Source: SIG587 sp045531585 (GTDB lineage: Bacteria > Bacillota > Clostridia > Oscillospirales > Acutalibacteraceae). From it: a DNA stretch of 6,570 nt. Shown here piece by piece: positions 6,074-6,570 of this stretch. The translations under genes were made by a program, and so were the position numbers. How positions within the stretch are numbered: position 1 is the stretch's first letter; every line of letters begins with the position of its first letter. The stretch lies in contig JAZSEH010000033.1 of the NCBI GenBank assembly GCA_045531585.1, positions 1-6,570 of the forward strand, read 5' to 3'. The notes beneath the pieces were generated by a model. It saw only the letters and a program-made list of their open reading frames with translations, searched no databases and was not told where the DNA came from.

Positions 6074-6570
6074 AACTGAAAATATTTAAACACAGATAAA
6101 TACGAATGCGAAAAGCAAGAAATTGTAGATATCTACAATGCGAATAAGGGCAGATATGGATACCGTAGAATTACAATCGTTTTGCGTAACAAAGGTTATG
6201 TAATTAACCACAAAACCGTACAAAAACTAATGAAACAACTCGGTTTGAAAGGTAAACAACGTAAAAACGATAAATACCATTCATACAAAGGTACAATCGG
6301 TAAAGTTGCTGACAATTTATTGAAAAGAGATTTTTATGCAGAAAAACCTTTTGAAAAGATAACAACAGATGTTACACAATTTAATGTTTGTGATGAGAAA
6401 GTATATCTTTCGCCAGTTTTAGATTTATTCAACAATGAGATTGTATCTTATTCAATTTCAACAAGTCCTAACTTATGGCAAATACGAGAAATGTTAGATG
6501 GTTTGTTTGAGAAACTTCCTGCTGATGCAACACCAATATTTCATTCTGACCAAGGTTGGCAGTACCAACA
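6016..6570 (+). pseudogene. Broken IS3-family transposase OrfB (DDE catalytic part; frame disrupted, 3' end outside window)
   Basis: OrfB supplies the catalytic integrase-type domain of the transposase. In the -1 frame the sequence reads AAIVNELRQEYRLNDLLQL, then runs to a stop at TAA 6097-6099. The homologous continuation lies in another frame from about 6080 (KYLNTDKYECEKQEI) and stays open to the window end, with NANKGRYGYRRI, INHKTVQKLMKQLGL, the first catalytic Asp in TTDVTQF (codon 6368-6370) and the second in HSDQG (codon 6548-6550). The conserved linker normally found between LLQL and DKYE, with an RSTYYY-like motif, is missing. A deletion of roughly a dozen codons with a net length of 2 modulo 3 is the simplest explanation. 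The glutamate of the DDE triad is beyond the window. An assembly or sequencing error is possible but would not explain the missing linker. Confidence 0.8.

Larger units (their letters stand above)
5593..6570 (+). mobile_element. IS3-family insertion sequence, IS150-like, left end and about two thirds of the element (right end outside window)
   Basis: The element has the IS3 layout: a terminal repeat, orfA with helix-turn-helix and leucine zipper, a -1 frameshift zone, and orfB with a DDE integrase core. The left end probably begins at TGATATGCACCCCAAAAG (5593-5610): it starts with the TG typical of the family, and from memory its TG-N3-TGCACCC pattern resembles the IS150 end. A start at the second TG (5598) is possible. 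The DNA is clearly more AT-rich than the operon, consistent with acquisition. Neither the right repeat nor a target duplication can be checked here. The orfB frame is broken, so the copy is probably unable to move by itself. Confidence 0.88.

Noticed and set aside
1..6570. Composite transposon carrying the five-gene operon
   Set aside because: The two flanking elements appear to belong to different families, and the cargo is core housekeeping genes, so shared mobilisation is not supported.

Overview
The window holds a compact, same-strand run of five housekeeping genes (231-5563) from what looks like a low-to-moderate GC Gram-positive bacterium, most likely a member of the Clostridia. The evidence is the holB-ricT (yaaT) gene pair, which is a Firmicutes arrangement, strong AGGAG-type ribosome binding sites, and ATGA stop/start overlaps. 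Genus cannot be told from the sequence. The gene run is bounded on both sides by transposon-derived, visibly more AT-rich DNA.

Layout: positions 2-109 are the last 35 codons of a reading frame whose end resembles the C-terminal tail of DDE (rve-fold) transposases. Positions 110-230 are a short non-coding leader with two good sigma-A-type promoters, the nearer one having a perfect extended -10. Then come a PLP-dependent class I aminotransferase (231-1421), tryptophanyl-tRNA synthetase trpS (1418-2425), the DNA polymerase III delta' subunit holB (2422-3351), the Fe-S cluster/PSP1 protein ricT (3377-4240) and diaminopimelate decarboxylase lysA (4256-5563). Two junctions overlap by 4 bases and the other two gaps are 25 and 15 bases, so co-transcription is very likely. 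No promoter, T-box or terminator is evident inside the run. The genes do not form one pathway: they serve amino-acid metabolism (aminotransferase, lysA), translation (trpS), replication (holB) and RNA processing or development (ricT).

Downstream, at about 5593, an IS3-family element (IS150-like) begins 30 bases after the lysA stop. Its left terminal repeat folds with the ribosome binding site of its own orfA into a 16-bp hairpin followed by a U-run. This may end the lysA operon transcript and also hide the orfA start from read-through transcription. orfA (5639-6031) is intact, and a plausible -1 frameshift cassette (slippery A5G, upstream purine-rich SD-like stretch, downstream stem) lies at its end. 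orfB is broken: its reading frame jumps between about 6073 and 6095, where the usual conserved linker segment is missing, so this copy is probably dead. The element runs off the window end before its third catalytic residue.

I see no new multi-gene system. The most interesting material is the IS biology at the edges: the hairpin at the IS left end, the frameshift signal in a broken copy, a perfect 22-bp palindrome inside orfA, and a housekeeping operon apparently wedged between two mobile elements, possibly driven by a promoter lying in or next to the left one.
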